32,515 bases of DNA from Methyloceanibacter sp. (GTDB lineage Bacteria > Pseudomonadota > Alphaproteobacteria > Rhizobiales > Methyloligellaceae), in the NCBI GenBank assembly GCA_016649675.1, contig JAENXG010000002.1, positions 1 to 32,515 of the forward strand, in the 5' to 3' direction. The position numbers and the translations under genes are program-made. The stretch's first letter is position 1. Each line of letters begins with the position of its first letter. The notes under the pieces were generated by a model. That model did not search any database, was not told the origin of the DNA, and saw only the letters and a program-made list of their open reading frames with translations. Shown here one piece after another: positions 23,926-32,352 of the stretch.

Positions 23926-25379
23926 GCGAGGCGATCTCCGATCAGCGCCTCGATGGCGCGGTCGAGCCGGATATTTGGGAAGGGCGCGAAGCCACCGGAA
24001 GGTAGCAGGACAGGATTAGGCGGACGGAAGCGCACGAAGCGCATCTCGCCCTCCTCGGTGTGCCAGCCTTTCAGCGCCGCCTCCGGATCGGCAGGAAGGT
24101 CGCCGGGGAAGATGGCGAACTCCTCATTGCCGTCGAAAGTGCGTCTGCCGATGGTCTCGCCGGGAAGCGGATAGCCGACGATGCAAGGAAGCTTCTCGCC
24201 GTTCCGCCTGGCCTCGCCTTCGCGGGTCGCGCGCACGGCGGCAAGCGCCAGCACCTTCATTTCGGCGCCGGCATAACGCGCCCGCGCCATGGCCCTGCCG
24301 GTGAGCTTGGCAAGAATCGCCTCGAGCCGGTCATGGCTTTGATGATGGAGATGATCGGCCTTGGTGGCGGCGAGCACGATGCGGTCGATGCGCGGGCTGA
24401 ACAGGCTCGACCACAGGCTGTTGGCGCCGGTCCTGAAACATTCGAGGATCTCAGTCATGGCGCGTTCGAGGTCGCTCACTGCCGCCTGTCCGCCATTCAG
24501 CGCCGTGAGCACGTCGATGAGCACGATCTGGCGGTCGAGCCTGGCGAAATGATCGCGGAAGAAGGGCCGCGCCACATGGGTCTTATAGGCTTCGTAGCGC
24601 CGCTCCATCATCGTCCACAGTGAGCCGCGCGGGAAACTCGTTTCTTCCTTCGCATCGAGGGGCGCAAAGGTCAGCGCCGGCGAGCCGGCAAGATCGCCCG
24701 GCATGAGGAAGCGGCCGGGTGGAAGTGTCGAGAGAGCGTAAGGGTCGGCGCGGGTCTCGCGCAGATAAGCCTTGAACTGATTGGAGAGCGTTTCCGAAAG
24801 TGCTTCGTCGGCAGGGTCCGCGGGATGGACCAGGCTAAGCGATGCATGCCACGCCTTGGCGGCTTTCTTGCGGCCCGGCGTCCGGCTCTGCTCGATCGCG
24901 CTGCGTGACCACTCGGCGTAGTCGAGGCGGAGCAGCGGCAGATCGAGGAGCCACTCGCCGGGGTAGTCGACGATATCGATATGCAGCCGCTCGCGGCCGA
25001 GCTGCCGCTTCCAGAATCTCGCCGTGGCATATTCGACCGTGAGCCGGAGCTGACTGATGCGCCGCGTGCTGTCGGGCCAGCTCGGCGGAGCGGCGGTGAG
25101 GTCGGCGAGATGCTTCTCATATTCGAAGCGGGGCACGGCGTCGTCGGGCTGCGGCTCCAGATAGACGCGCAAGATGCGGCCTTGCGCGGCGGCATTGAAG
25201 AAGGGAAGTCGCCCATCGGCGATGAGATTGTGCACCAGAGCGGTGATGAATACCGTCTTGCCTGAGCGGGCGAGCCCGGTCACGCCGAGCCTCACGGTGG
25301 GGGTCACGAGATCGGAGGCGAAGTCGCCGATATTGCGGAAGGCGTCGCCGATGCCTTGGGTATAGGTGAAGATCGGCAC
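23922..25379 (-). CDS. ycjX: YcjX family GTP/ATP-binding stress protein
   Basis: This 485-residue P-loop protein has Walker A GLARSGKT (35-42) right after VTPTVRLGVT. The DIVDYPGEWLLDLPLL segment holds a G3-like D-x-x-G site, and ATKADHL resembles the G4 motif. It matches the YcjX family over its full length. The start is a GTG at 25379 (MPIFTYTQGIGDAFRN), with AAGGA about 14 bases upstream. It is first in the pair with ycjF and divergent from dksA, with about 330 bases between starts. Confidence 0.9.
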   Translation of the reverse strand: MPIFTYTQGIGDAFRNIGDFASDLVTPTVRLGVTGLARSGKTVFITALVHNLIADGRLPFFNAAAQGRILRVYLEPQPDDAVPRFEYEKHLADLTAAPPSWPDSTRRISQLRLTVEYATARFWKRQLGRERLHIDIVDYPGEWLLDLPLLRLDYAEWSRSAIEQSRTPGRKKAAKAWHASLSLVHPADPADEALSETLSNQFKAYLRETRADPYALSTLPPGRFLMPGDLAGSPALTFAPLDAKEETSFPRGSLWTMMERRYEAYKTHVARPFFRDHFARLDRQIVLIDVLTALNGGQAAVSDLERAMTEILECFRTGANSLWSSLFSPRIDRIVLAATKADHLHHQSHDRLEAILAKLTGRAMARARYAGAEMKVLALAAVRATREGEARRNGEKLPCIVGYPLPGETIGRRTFDGNEEFAIFPGDLPADPEAALKGWHTEEGEMRFVRFRPPNPVLLPSGGFAPFPNIRLDRAIEALIGDRLA

Positions 25380-25601
25380 GCCTCGACACGTCCTTTGCGC
25401 TCTGGCCCCCGCGCCAAGCGCCTCTTAGCGCGGCTGAGCCGGCGGCGAAAGAGTTGAGCATTGGGTGCCCCACGCGCCCGAGCAGGCGATCGCTGCCCAA
25501 AAACTGGGCTCGGCCAGTCGCCGTCGCGTGCCGCAAATATGACGGATTTGCAATCATCCCAGTCCTGATGCTTCGCGCCTTTGTCAAGCGCGTCTGCTGT
25601 C

Positions 25602-25629
25602 TTGACTTGTCGACTCGCTTCCGTAAATA
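25602..25629 (+). promoter_or_regulatory. Predicted sigma-70-type promoter of dksA
   Basis: TTGACT (25602-25607) and TAAATA (25624-25629) are 16 bases apart, 80 bases before the dksA start, with the transcript start expected near 25636. The remainder of the 330-base gap between ycjX and dksA shows no gene. Confidence 0.6.
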
Positions 25630-25709
25630 CGTGGCTGCCCGGTGGAGATCGCTAACCACGCGTGAGCCGGTCAAGGGGAGCAGGGTCTTTAAGACCAAAG
25701 AGGAAACGG

Positions 25710-26150
25710 ATGCGTCTGGAAACGACCATGCGGGCCAAACAAAGAATCCCCGACGACTATCGGCCATCGGAGGACGAACCTTTCATGAGCGAGCGCCAGC
25801 GGGCCTATTTCCGCCGGAAGCTGCTCAGTTGGCGGGACGAGATTCTCCGCTCGACCAAAGAGACGCTGCAGCACCTGCACGACGATTCGGCGCAACATGC
25901 CGATATCGCCGACCGGGCGACCTCCGAGACCGAGCGCGCGCTCGAGCTTAGGGCCCGCGACCGCCAACGCAAGCTGATCGCCAAAATCGATGCCGCTCTG
26001 GTGCGTCTCGACGACGGCACTTATGGCTATTGCGAGGAGACCGGCGAGCCGATTGGCCTGAAGCGGCTCGATGCGCGCCCGATCGCCACGCTCAGCGTCG
26101 AGGCGCAAGAGCGCCACGAGCAGCGCGAGCGCGTCTACCGCGACGAGTAG
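25710..26150 (+). CDS. dksA: RNA polymerase-binding transcription factor DksA (Cys-poor type)
   Basis: This 146-residue member of the DksA/TraR family works with ppGpp in the secondary channel of RNA polymerase to tune rRNA and amino-acid gene transcription. The coiled-coil tip region has DRATSETERALELRARDR. The C-terminal zinc-finger area reads YGYCEETGEPIGLKRLDARP, with just one of the four usual Cys, as in other alphaproteobacterial DksA proteins and DksA2, so zinc is not expected. The ATG at 25710 has AGAGGAAAC at ideal distance; a second ATG at 25728 is possible. A dispersed repeat follows the stop. DksA close to cckA and recA is a recurring rhizobial neighbourhood, as far as I recall. 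Confidence 0.92.
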   Translation: MRLETTMRAKQRIPDDYRPSEDEPFMSERQRAYFRRKLLSWRDEILRSTKETLQHLHDDSAQHADIADRATSETERALELRARDRQRKLIAKIDAALVRLDDGTYGYCEETGEPIGLKRLDARPIATLSVEAQERHEQRERVYRDE

Positions 26151-26172
26151 GTCAGGCATTAGAGCAGTCCTC

Positions 26173-26258
26173 GTCATGGCCGGGCTTGTCCCGGCCGTCT
26201 ACGTCTTCGATCCTGCGCTGGAAATTCGTGGATGCCCGGGACTGCGCCCGGGCATGAC
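26173..26258. repeat. Dispersed intergenic inverted repeat, copy 3
   Basis: It has the same architecture as the copies at 11438 and 18057: GTCATGGCCGGGCTTGTCCC, a CTACGTCTTC middle, and CGTGGATGCCCGGGACTGCG...GGGCATGAC. It lies between the converging dksA and dipeptidase genes. All three copies in the window occupy the gap between two converging 3' ends. Confidence 0.87.
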
Positions 26259-26282
26259 GCTTCGATTTAGGTGGATTTCTTC

Positions 26283-27071
26283 CTAGTCCTTGGACTCCCG
26301 CGGCTCGATCGGGAAATCGAAGATCGTCTCGGGGTAGGGCTCGGGCTGTAACGTAAAGTGCCACCATTCCTTCGGGTAGTTCTTGAAGCCGTGCGCCTGC
26401 ATGGCCTCGACCAGCGCGGCCCGGTTCTCCCGCTCCTCCTTGCTCAGCCCCAATGCCGCCGTGTTCGCCTTCACGTCGAAGCAGTCGAAGCTCGTGCCCA
26501 TGGGGAGGCTGCCGTCAGGCGCTTCCGACTTTTGCGGCGCCGTGCAGGTCCGGGGCTTGCCGTCGTCAGGTGCCGACTGGGTTTTGGCGCCGGCGTCGAG
26601 CGGGACGAGCGTAAGGTCCATAGTGGCGCCGCGGGAATGGCCTGAGCGGGTGGCGATGTAATCGGGAAACAGCGCGCCCTTTGCGAGATTGGGGTAGTAG
26701 ACGGTCTTCGCCTGAGGGTCGTCGGGCTTTTTCGCCCAATCCACGAACGCTGCCACGGCACGCGCGGGCCGGTAGCAATCATAGACCTTAAGCGTGAGTC
26801 CCTTGGCGCGGACGTCCGCCTGCACGCTCTTCAAGGCCTCGGCGGCTTGCCGCACCAGCACACATTCCGGCGCCTCGTAGCCAGGCACCTTCGCGCCCGT
26901 GAAGTTGTTGGCGCCCGCATAGCGCATGTCCTGCACAACCGTGGAATCGATGTCGCGCAAATAGACGAAGTCCTTCGGCATCTCGGAGGCGTCGGCGGGG
27001 GTGGCCGCAAGGTAGAGAGAGCCGGCAAGGATGAATGGCGCGAGGCTGATACAACGAGGCAAGCGCTTCAT
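26283..27071 (-). CDS. Secreted M15D D-alanyl-D-alanine dipeptidase (VanX/DdpX-like)
   Basis: This 262-residue zinc peptidase cleaves D-Ala-D-Ala. The zinc site is SGHSRGATMDLT (H145, D152) with H238, and the catalytic base is E235 in EWWHF; the conserved Arg is R101 in CYRP. A signal peptide (LPRCISLAPFILAGSLYLAA, likely cut after ADA) directs it to the periplasm, unlike cytoplasmic VanX, so peptidoglycan turnover or nutrient use is more likely than vancomycin resistance. The ATG at 27071 has GGAG at proper distance; the 42 upstream codons cross a terminator and are rejected. Confidence 0.9.
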   Translation of the reverse strand: MKRLPRCISLAPFILAGSLYLAATPADASEMPKDFVYLRDIDSTVVQDMRYAGANNFTGAKVPGYEAPECVLVRQAAEALKSVQADVRAKGLTLKVYDCYRPARAVAAFVDWAKKPDDPQAKTVYYPNLAKGALFPDYIATRSGHSRGATMDLTLVPLDAGAKTQSAPDDGKPRTCTAPQKSEAPDGSLPMGTSFDCFDVKANTAALGLSKEERENRAALVEAMQAHGFKNYPKEWWHFTLQPEPYPETIFDFPIEPRESKD

Positions 27072-27113
27072 GTGAGCTCCAGCGGGTGGTCGCCCGGCTC
27101 CCCAGCGTCCGAT

Positions 27114-27142
27114 AAAAAAACTCCCCGCTGGAGGGCGGGGAG
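27114..27142 (-). terminator. Intrinsic terminator, minus strand
   Basis: A perfect 8-bp stem (27121-27128 with 27135-27142), loop CCTCCA on the minus strand, is followed by TTTTTTT. It ends a leftward transcript immediately before the dipeptidase gene. Confidence 0.9.
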
Positions 27143-27381
27143 TGGAGAGTTTTGGGGGACTGACATGACTGGCCGAAGCCAGTCGGTGTCGGACCATTAG
27201 CAGGGAACTGCCGGCGCGCTTATGGCATGAGGGGTAAGATTACCGGCGTCACCTCACACCCGCCCCAACAACACAGGGCAACCACAAGCTCGGAGGAATT
27301 GTTTACCCCAACTTGCTGCCGGCCACAAGCAAAACTGATGTGGCATTTTGGCTACAGTCAAGCCAAAAACGCCGCCAAATT
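27121..27381 (-). ncRNA. Candidate small RNA or long 3' UTR downstream of the fliO-like gene
   Basis: These 260 non-coding bases between the fliO-like stop and the terminator contain, on the minus strand, a perfect GACTGGC-TTCG-GCCAGTC hairpin (27167-27184), the C-run GTCCCCCAAA (27151-27160) and then the terminator. The same ten-base GTCCCCCAAA occurs in the candidate RNA at 3225-3309, also just before its terminator. A TTGACT near 27354-27359 is the best -35 candidate, without a clear -10. The RNA may be independent or processed from the fliO-like mRNA. Confidence 0.35.
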
Positions 27382-27738
27382 CTAGGTTTTGCTGAAATCG
27401 GGCACCGGCCTGGTCTCGCTCTTGGCGATGATCACGTCCTCGAGCGGCGGCTCAAGATGCGGGCGTCCCTTGATGCCCGTCTCGATCACCATGTCGACCG
27501 GGCCGCCGGTGATGATGAGGTGCTCCACGTCGTCGCGGCGCACGAGGATGAGCTTGCGGCGCGCATCGACAGAGGCCGTCTCCACCACCCCAAGCCTGCG
27601 GTCGCGCGGCCGGAGAAAGCCGTGAGCGCTTGGGCGGCCTGTGACGAAGGTGCGGAAGGCCCAGACCATGAGCGCGACGAGCGCGACCACGAACAGAATG
27701 GTCGCGATGGCGAGGATGATGGTGTTGGGGTCGGGCAT
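27382..27738 (-). CDS. FliO-like flagellar biosynthesis protein (small membrane protein)
   Basis: This 118-residue protein has one N-terminal membrane helix (TIILAIATILFVVALVALMVWAF, ~6-28) followed by a small beta domain, RRLGVVETASVDARRKLILVRRDDVEHLIITGG, the pattern of the FliO/MopB family. FliO helps assemble the flagellar export gate at the inner membrane. The family is weakly conserved and proteins of this sort are also found beside cckA in rhizobia without flagellar genes nearby, so an alternative role is possible. The ATG at 27738 follows AGGAAAC; an upstream TTG is rejected. A CtrA box sits 28 bases upstream. Confidence 0.75.
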   Translation of the reverse strand: MPDPNTIILAIATILFVVALVALMVWAFRTFVTGRPSAHGFLRPRDRRLGVVETASVDARRKLILVRRDDVEHLIITGGPVDMVIETGIKGRPHLEPPLEDVIIAKSETRPVPDFSKT

Positions 27739-27765
27739 GGACGAACGTTTCCTACTCAATCCGTC

Positions 27766-27780
27766 TTAACAGCTCATTAA
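27766..27780. promoter_or_regulatory. CtrA-type binding site between fliO-like gene and cckA
   Basis: TTAA-N7-TTAA (27766-27769 and 27777-27780, followed by CC) matches the alphaproteobacterial CtrA full site exactly. It lies 28 bases upstream of the fliO-like start and 134 upstream of cckA. A CcrM-type GANTC (GAATC, 27894-27898) is also present just before cckA. Confidence 0.65.
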
Positions 27781-27913
27781 CCACGCGGGGCCGGTACGAA
27801 TAAGGCTGCGGGCGAGGAGGCCCAAGGAGGCGGAGGTCCTAAGGCCGCATAGGCTTGACCGCCTTCCCGTGACAATGTCCCGCAAGACAATTCGAATCGG
27901 GTAATTTGCGCCC

Positions 27914-30463
27914 ATGACCGATATCGATGCGCCGATGCGCTACGCCTCGCCCGCCGCCGATAGTACTGAGCGCGATGGCAGCGTAGGCCTTGTGGTGCTT
28001 CTCGCGCTCGCCCTGGCGATCGCCGCCGTGGGCCTTGCCATGGTGTCGCGCGAGATGGCCGAGCCCTTCGTGCTCGCCATCCTTGCCGGGCTTGCCGTAG
28101 TGGGCGTGTTCTGCCTGTTCGCCGGCGCCGTCGGCATCCTCCATTTCGGCCAGAGGCACGCCCGCAACGACATCACCAAGGCCTTCGTCGACAATCTGCC
28201 GCAAGGGGCGCTGATCGCCGACGGCACGGGCCGCGTGCTTTACGCCAACGAAGCCTATCGCGACCTGCTCGGGCTCGATCCCGAAGCAAGCGTGCCGGCG
28301 CCCGACCGCGCCTTTGCCGGCAACACCCATCTCGCCGAAGCCATTTTCCGGCTGGCGCGCGCGAGCCAGCAGGGCCGCAGCCTGAAAGAGGAGTTCCGCC
28401 TGCCTCCTGCCGGAGAGGGGGAGGACGATGCGGGGCTTGCTCCGCGCTGGTTCCGCATCTCGGTTCAGCCCATGCCGCCCGACCCGCGCTCCGGACGGAA
28501 GGGTGCGCTTGTCGTGTGGCTTGTCGATGAGATCACCCAAGACCGCGCGCGCGAGGAGGCGAGCTTCGCCAAGGTGCAAGCGGCGATCGTCTATCTCGAC
28601 AGCGCACCGGCCGGCTTCTTCACCGCCGACGCCGACAGCAATATCGAATATCTGAACGCAACGCTCGCCCAGTGGCTTGGGCTCGACCTCTCCGAGGTCG
28701 CCAACCGGCCGCTTAAGCTCGAGCAGATCATGTCGCCGAACAGCGCGGCGCTGATCGCCCGTGCCGGCCGCGGCCACGCGCAAGGCGTGACCAAGCGTTT
28801 CGACATCGACCTGGTCAAGGCCGACGGCACGAGCCTCCCCGTGCGCATCCTGCACCGGCTCCCCCGCGCCGGCGGCAGTGGCGGCCTGGCCCATGCGCTC
28901 GTCATCAACCGGGGGCCGGGAGAAGCCGAGGAGGCGGGCGCGGCGGAGCTCCGCTTTGCCCGGCTCTTCCATTCGGCGCCCATCGCCATTGCCACCATCA
29001 ACGCCCAAGGCGCCATCAGCGCCACCAATGCCGCTTTCTTGCGCCTGTTCAGCGCCGCCGCCGACGAGGGCCGCAAGGTGAGCCTCGAAAGCCTGGTCGA
29101 GCCAGAGAGCCATCAGGCACTGCGCCAGGCCCTTGACGCGGCCATTGCGAGGCAAGGCCTGATCGAGCCCGTCGACATCGCCTTTGCCGGCGACCGGGAG
29201 CGGAGCGGCAGGATCTATCTCAGCCCCATCGAGCAGACCGAGGGTGATAACGAGGCGGCCATCGCCTACGCCATCGATACGACCGAGCAGCGCGCGCTCG
29301 AGATGCAGATCGCGCAAGGGCAGAAGATGCAGGCGATCGGCCAGCTCGCCGGCGGCATCGCGCACGACTTCAACAATATGCTGACGGCGATCATCGGCTT
29401 CTCCGATTTCCTCCTGATGAACCACCGTCCGACCGATCCTGCCTTCCAGGACATCATGAATATCAAGCAGAACGCGAATCGTGCCGCCGGGCTCGTGCGC
29501 CAGCTGCTCGCCTTCTCGCGTCAGCAGACCTTGCGGCCGCAGGTGCTTCAGCTCGGCGACGTGCTCTCCGAGCTCTCCATCCTGCTTGGGCGGCTGCTCG
29601 GCGAGAACATCGAGCTCACTCTGGACCAGGCCCGCGACCTCTGGTCGGTCAAGGCCGATCTCCACCAGTTCGAGCAGGTCATCCTCAATCTTGCCGTCAA
29701 TTCCCGCGACGCCATGCCCGAAGGCGGCAAGCTCGTCATCCGCACCGCCAATGTCAGCGAGCGCGAATCGCGCGAGCTCGGCCAGCGCCACATACCGCCA
29801 GGCGAGTATGTGCTGATCGAGGTGCGCGACTCGGGCACCGGCATGAGTGCCGAGGTCAAGGAGAAGATCTTCGAGCCGTTCTTCTCAACCAAGGAGATCG
29901 GTCGGGGCACCGGACTTGGCCTTTCCACCGTCTACGGCATCGTCAAGCAGACGGGCGGCTACATCTTCGCCGAGAGCGAGGAGGGGCAAGGCACGACCAT
30001 GCGGGTCTACCTGCCGCGCTATATCGAGACCGCGCGTGAGGTGGAGCAGAGCCGGATCGAGCGCCGTCCTCCCGAGAAGCCGAAGGACTTGACCGGACGC
30101 GGTACCGTGCTGCTCGTCGAGGACGAGGACGCGGTCAGGAGCTTCGCCGCCCGCGCGCTCGGCCAGCGCGGCTATCATGTGCTCGAGGCGACCACCGGCG
30201 CCGAGGCGCTCGATGTCTTCAACAACTACGAAGGCGAGGTCGACCTCGTGGTCAGCGACGTGGTGATGCCGGAGATGGACGGCCCGACCTTGATGCAGGA
30301 ACTCCGCCGCAAGCGCCCGGACCTCAAGATCATCTTCATCTCCGGCTACGCCGAGGACTCCTTCCGCCGGCATTTGGCCGAGAACGAGGACTTCATGTTT
30401 CTGCAGAAGCCGTTCGATCTCAAGGAGCTGGCGGCCGCGGTCAAGGCGGCCTTGCAGGGCTAG
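27914..30463 (+). CDS. cckA: Cell-cycle hybrid histidine kinase CckA
   Basis: This 849-residue kinase has two N-terminal membrane helices (~20-48 and 52-78) and three PAS-like domains (~95-200, 220-320, 350-460). The dimerization domain has phospho-His 484 in GGIAHDFNNMLTAIIGF. The ATPase domain has N-box NLAVNSRDAMP, DSGTGMS and GRGTGLGLSTVYGI. A C-terminal receiver domain has acceptor Asp 782 (VVSDVVMPEMDG). This order is CckA, which through ChpT phosphorylates CtrA and CpdR to time cell division and polarity. It is longer than Caulobacter CckA (691 residues), mainly through an extra PAS. The CtrA box in its upstream region hints at feedback. The ATG at 27914 gives the typical short lead. 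Confidence 0.95.
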   Translation: MTDIDAPMRYASPAADSTERDGSVGLVVLLALALAIAAVGLAMVSREMAEPFVLAILAGLAVVGVFCLFAGAVGILHFGQRHARNDITKAFVDNLPQGALIADGTGRVLYANEAYRDLLGLDPEASVPAPDRAFAGNTHLAEAIFRLARASQQGRSLKEEFRLPPAGEGEDDAGLAPRWFRISVQPMPPDPRSGRKGALVVWLVDEITQDRAREEASFAKVQAAIVYLDSAPAGFFTADADSNIEYLNATLAQWLGLDLSEVANRPLKLEQIMSPNSAALIARAGRGHAQGVTKRFDIDLVKADGTSLPVRILHRLPRAGGSGGLAHALVINRGPGEAEEAGAAELRFARLFHSAPIAIATINAQGAISATNAAFLRLFSAAADEGRKVSLESLVEPESHQALRQALDAAIARQGLIEPVDIAFAGDRERSGRIYLSPIEQTEGDNEAAIAYAIDTTEQRALEMQIAQGQKMQAIGQLAGGIAHDFNNMLTAIIGFSDFLLMNHRPTDPAFQDIMNIKQNANRAAGLVRQLLAFSRQQTLRPQVLQLGDVLSELSILLGRLLGENIELTLDQARDLWSVKADLHQFEQVILNLAVNSRDAMPEGGKLVIRTANVSERESRELGQRHIPPGEYVLIEVRDSGTGMSAEVKEKIFEPFFSTKEIGRGTGLGLSTVYGIVKQTGGYIFAESEEGQGTTMRVYLPRYIETAREVEQSRIERRPPEKPKDLTGRGTVLLVEDEDAVRSFAARALGQRGYHVLEATTGAEALDVFNNYEGEVDLVVSDVVMPEMDGPTLMQELRRKRPDLKIIFISGYAEDSFRRHLAENEDFMFLQKPFDLKELAAAVKAALQG

Positions 30464-30698
30464 CGCCCGGACGGCACGCGAGAGCGGACCCCCCGCAAAA
30501 GGCGCGCACATCTCGTATCGATCGCCCTGCAAGAAAAAGCCGTAGGGCGAAAGCGCAAGTCCATGGAAAGCGATTTCTCTGACCGGCCTCCGGCGTCACC
30601 GGCGGGGTGGCTTTAGGGTTTGCCTTCCGCCCGGTTCGCGTCTACACGCGGGGCGTTAAACGAAAAGCCAGAAGCGCCAGCATCGGAGCCCGTTGCGC
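30464..30698. other. Intergenic region after cckA
   Basis: No gene is seen. A hairpin TCGCCCT...AGGGCGA (30519-30549) lies 56 bases after the cckA stop without a T-tract; it could stabilise the 3' end. The promoter of the sulfotransferase gene should lie in the right half. Confidence 0.4.
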
Positions 30699-31961
30699 GT
30701 GCCGGATTACGAGATCGTGCCGCCGGAAGAAGCCGGCCAGCCCACAAGAAGACGCCGCGTCAAACCGCGCATGCCGGCCTTCACCATCGAGCGCTATGGC
30801 GGCCGGCTGATCTATTTCTGGTTCGGCATGCGCTTCGGCGTACTGATGAAGCTGTTCAAGCGTGGCCGCTACAGCTTCACGCTGAATTGCATCCCCGACA
30901 CGCTGTTATTGTTCCTCTGGGTGCCGTGGAACTCGGTGCTCTATTGGATCTCCGAGGCGAAATACCGGAGGCGCGCCGAGCGCGTGCCCCTCGACCAGCC
31001 GCCCATCTTCGTCATCGGCCATTGGCGCACCGGGACGACGCTGCTGCACGACCTGTTCTCGACCGATCCGAACCTTGCCTACCCCACCACCTATGAGTGC
31101 TTCTTCCCGCACCACTTTCTTCTGACCGAGGGCACGCTGCCTAAGGTGATGAAAGTGCTCCTGCCGAAGAAGCGCCCCCAGGACGACGTGCCCGTGGGCT
31201 TCGATCGCCCGCAGGAGGAAGAGTTCGGCATGATGATACTGGGCGAGGGGACGCCCTACATCACCCATGCCTGGCCGCGTTTTGGCCCCGCCGACAGCGA
31301 CTATCTCGACTTCAAGGGCCTGTCCGACGCCGCCAAGAGGAAATGGGCCGACGCCTATATGTGGCTCTACCGGCGCCTTGTGCTCAAGCATGGCGGCAAG
31401 CGGCTGGTGATGAAGACGCCGGCCAATGCCGCGCGGCTCAAGCTCTTGACCAAGCTCTTCCCCGACGCGCGCTACGTCTATCTCGCGCGGAACCCGCTCG
31501 ACGTGTTTCCCTCGACGGTGAAGCTCTGGCGCGCGCTCTATTCGACCCAAGGCCTGCACAATCCGCCGCATCTCGATCCCTGGCTCGACGACTATGTGCT
31601 CGACATGTTCGCGCGCCTCACCGAGGACTATGAGGAGGATCGCCACCTCATCCCGAAGGGGCACCTCGTCGAGTTCCGCTACGAGGACTTCGTCAAGGAC
31701 CCGATCGTCAACATGCGCGACATCTATGCGCGCCTCGACATTGGCGGCTTCGAGCAGGCGGAAGCGCCGATGCGCGCGTTTCTCGGCGACCGCGCCGAGC
31801 ACCGCGTCTCGTCCTATCAGCTGCCGGAGCCGCTCAAGCGCAAGGTCATCGCGCGGCTGAAACCCTATATCGATCGATTCGGCTATCGCGCGGCGGTCGA
31901 GGCCAAGCCCGCGGCGCGGCCAGCGGCCAAGGCTCAGGTCAGCGAGCCGGAACGCTTCTAG
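30699..31961 (+). CDS. Sulfotransferase family protein
   Basis: This ~420-residue PAPS-dependent sulfotransferase-like protein has the 5'-phosphosulfate-binding loop GHWRTGTTLL (~107-116) and the 3'-phosphate-binding strand YVYLARNPLDVFPS (~257-270), both complete. Many alphaproteobacteria carry this family next to unrelated genes; acceptors are unknown, possibly envelope lipids or glycans. A hydrophobic segment near residues 65-85 (DTLLLFLWVPWNSVLYW) suggests membrane association. GTG 30699 is chosen, with GGAG ten bases upstream; the TTG at 30693 in frame is an alternative. The C-terminal 25 residues are Ala-rich. Confidence 0.85.
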   Translation: MPDYEIVPPEEAGQPTRRRRVKPRMPAFTIERYGGRLIYFWFGMRFGVLMKLFKRGRYSFTLNCIPDTLLLFLWVPWNSVLYWISEAKYRRRAERVPLDQPPIFVIGHWRTGTTLLHDLFSTDPNLAYPTTYECFFPHHFLLTEGTLPKVMKVLLPKKRPQDDVPVGFDRPQEEEFGMMILGEGTPYITHAWPRFGPADSDYLDFKGLSDAAKRKWADAYMWLYRRLVLKHGGKRLVMKTPANAARLKLLTKLFPDARYVYLARNPLDVFPSTVKLWRALYSTQGLHNPPHLDPWLDDYVLDMFARLTEDYEEDRHLIPKGHLVEFRYEDFVKDPIVNMRDIYARLDIGGFEQAEAPMRAFLGDRAEHRVSSYQLPEPLKRKVIARLKPYIDRFGYRAAVEAKPAARPAAKAQVSEPERF

Positions 31962-32011
31962 CGGTCACGCAGCGTGATTCGCGGGAGGCTCGGCCTTGCC
32001 GCAGGCCCAGG

Positions 32012-32248
32012 TCAGATTCCGGCAAAAAGCACGATCCACGAGGCGGGCCAGATAGCGCCCCACGCGATCGCCTTGGCGAAGCTCGGCCCACAGCCATCGA
32101 GGCCGACGCATTGGGACGAGCGCCACCAAATCTGGAAGAGGACGGTGAGCAGTGCCATCCCGAGATAGAAGCTGAGCCAGGGGCGGTCTTTGAGCATGGC
32201 GTCGTGATCCTTCGAGCAGCCCATCTCTGCGGTTGCGCTTAGGGACAT
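32012..32248 (-). CDS. Small two-helix membrane protein of unknown function
   Basis: This 78-residue protein has two membrane segments (LSFYLGMALLTVLFQIWWRS and AIAWGAIWPASWIVLFAGI) separated by CVGLDGCGP with two Cys. The ATG at 32248 has GAGG six bases upstream and is better supported than the ATG at 32260. Composition is normal for a membrane protein, but I recognise no family. It converges on the sulfotransferase gene. Confidence 0.6.
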   Translation of the reverse strand: MSLSATAEMGCSKDHDAMLKDRPWLSFYLGMALLTVLFQIWWRSSQCVGLDGCGPSFAKAIAWGAIWPASWIVLFAGI

Positions 32249-32337
32249 GGGCAACCTCATCCCACAGCATAGTCATGATTGATGCGACATTAAAGCAGGC
32301 CGATTTCTGCGCTTTGCCAGGGGGGGGCCGATGGAAA

Positions 32338-32352
32338 GAACATATTGCGAAC
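32338..32352 (+). promoter_or_regulatory. LexA (SOS) box upstream of recA
   Basis: GAAC-N7-GAAC (32338-32341 and 32349-32352) matches the alphaproteobacterial LexA operator exactly. It overlaps the -35 of the promoter described next and lies about 130 bases before the start codon at 32484. A third GAAC begins at 32356. Confidence 0.8.

Noticed and set aside
27839..29791. 650-codon minus-strand open frame
   Set aside because: Antisense to cckA, whose kinase and receiver motifs are complete; no family likeness in the shadow frame.
32321..32328. Run of eight G just upstream of the LexA box as a possible phase-variable tract
   Set aside because: It lies outside the predicted promoter and outside any gene, so slippage would have no clear effect.
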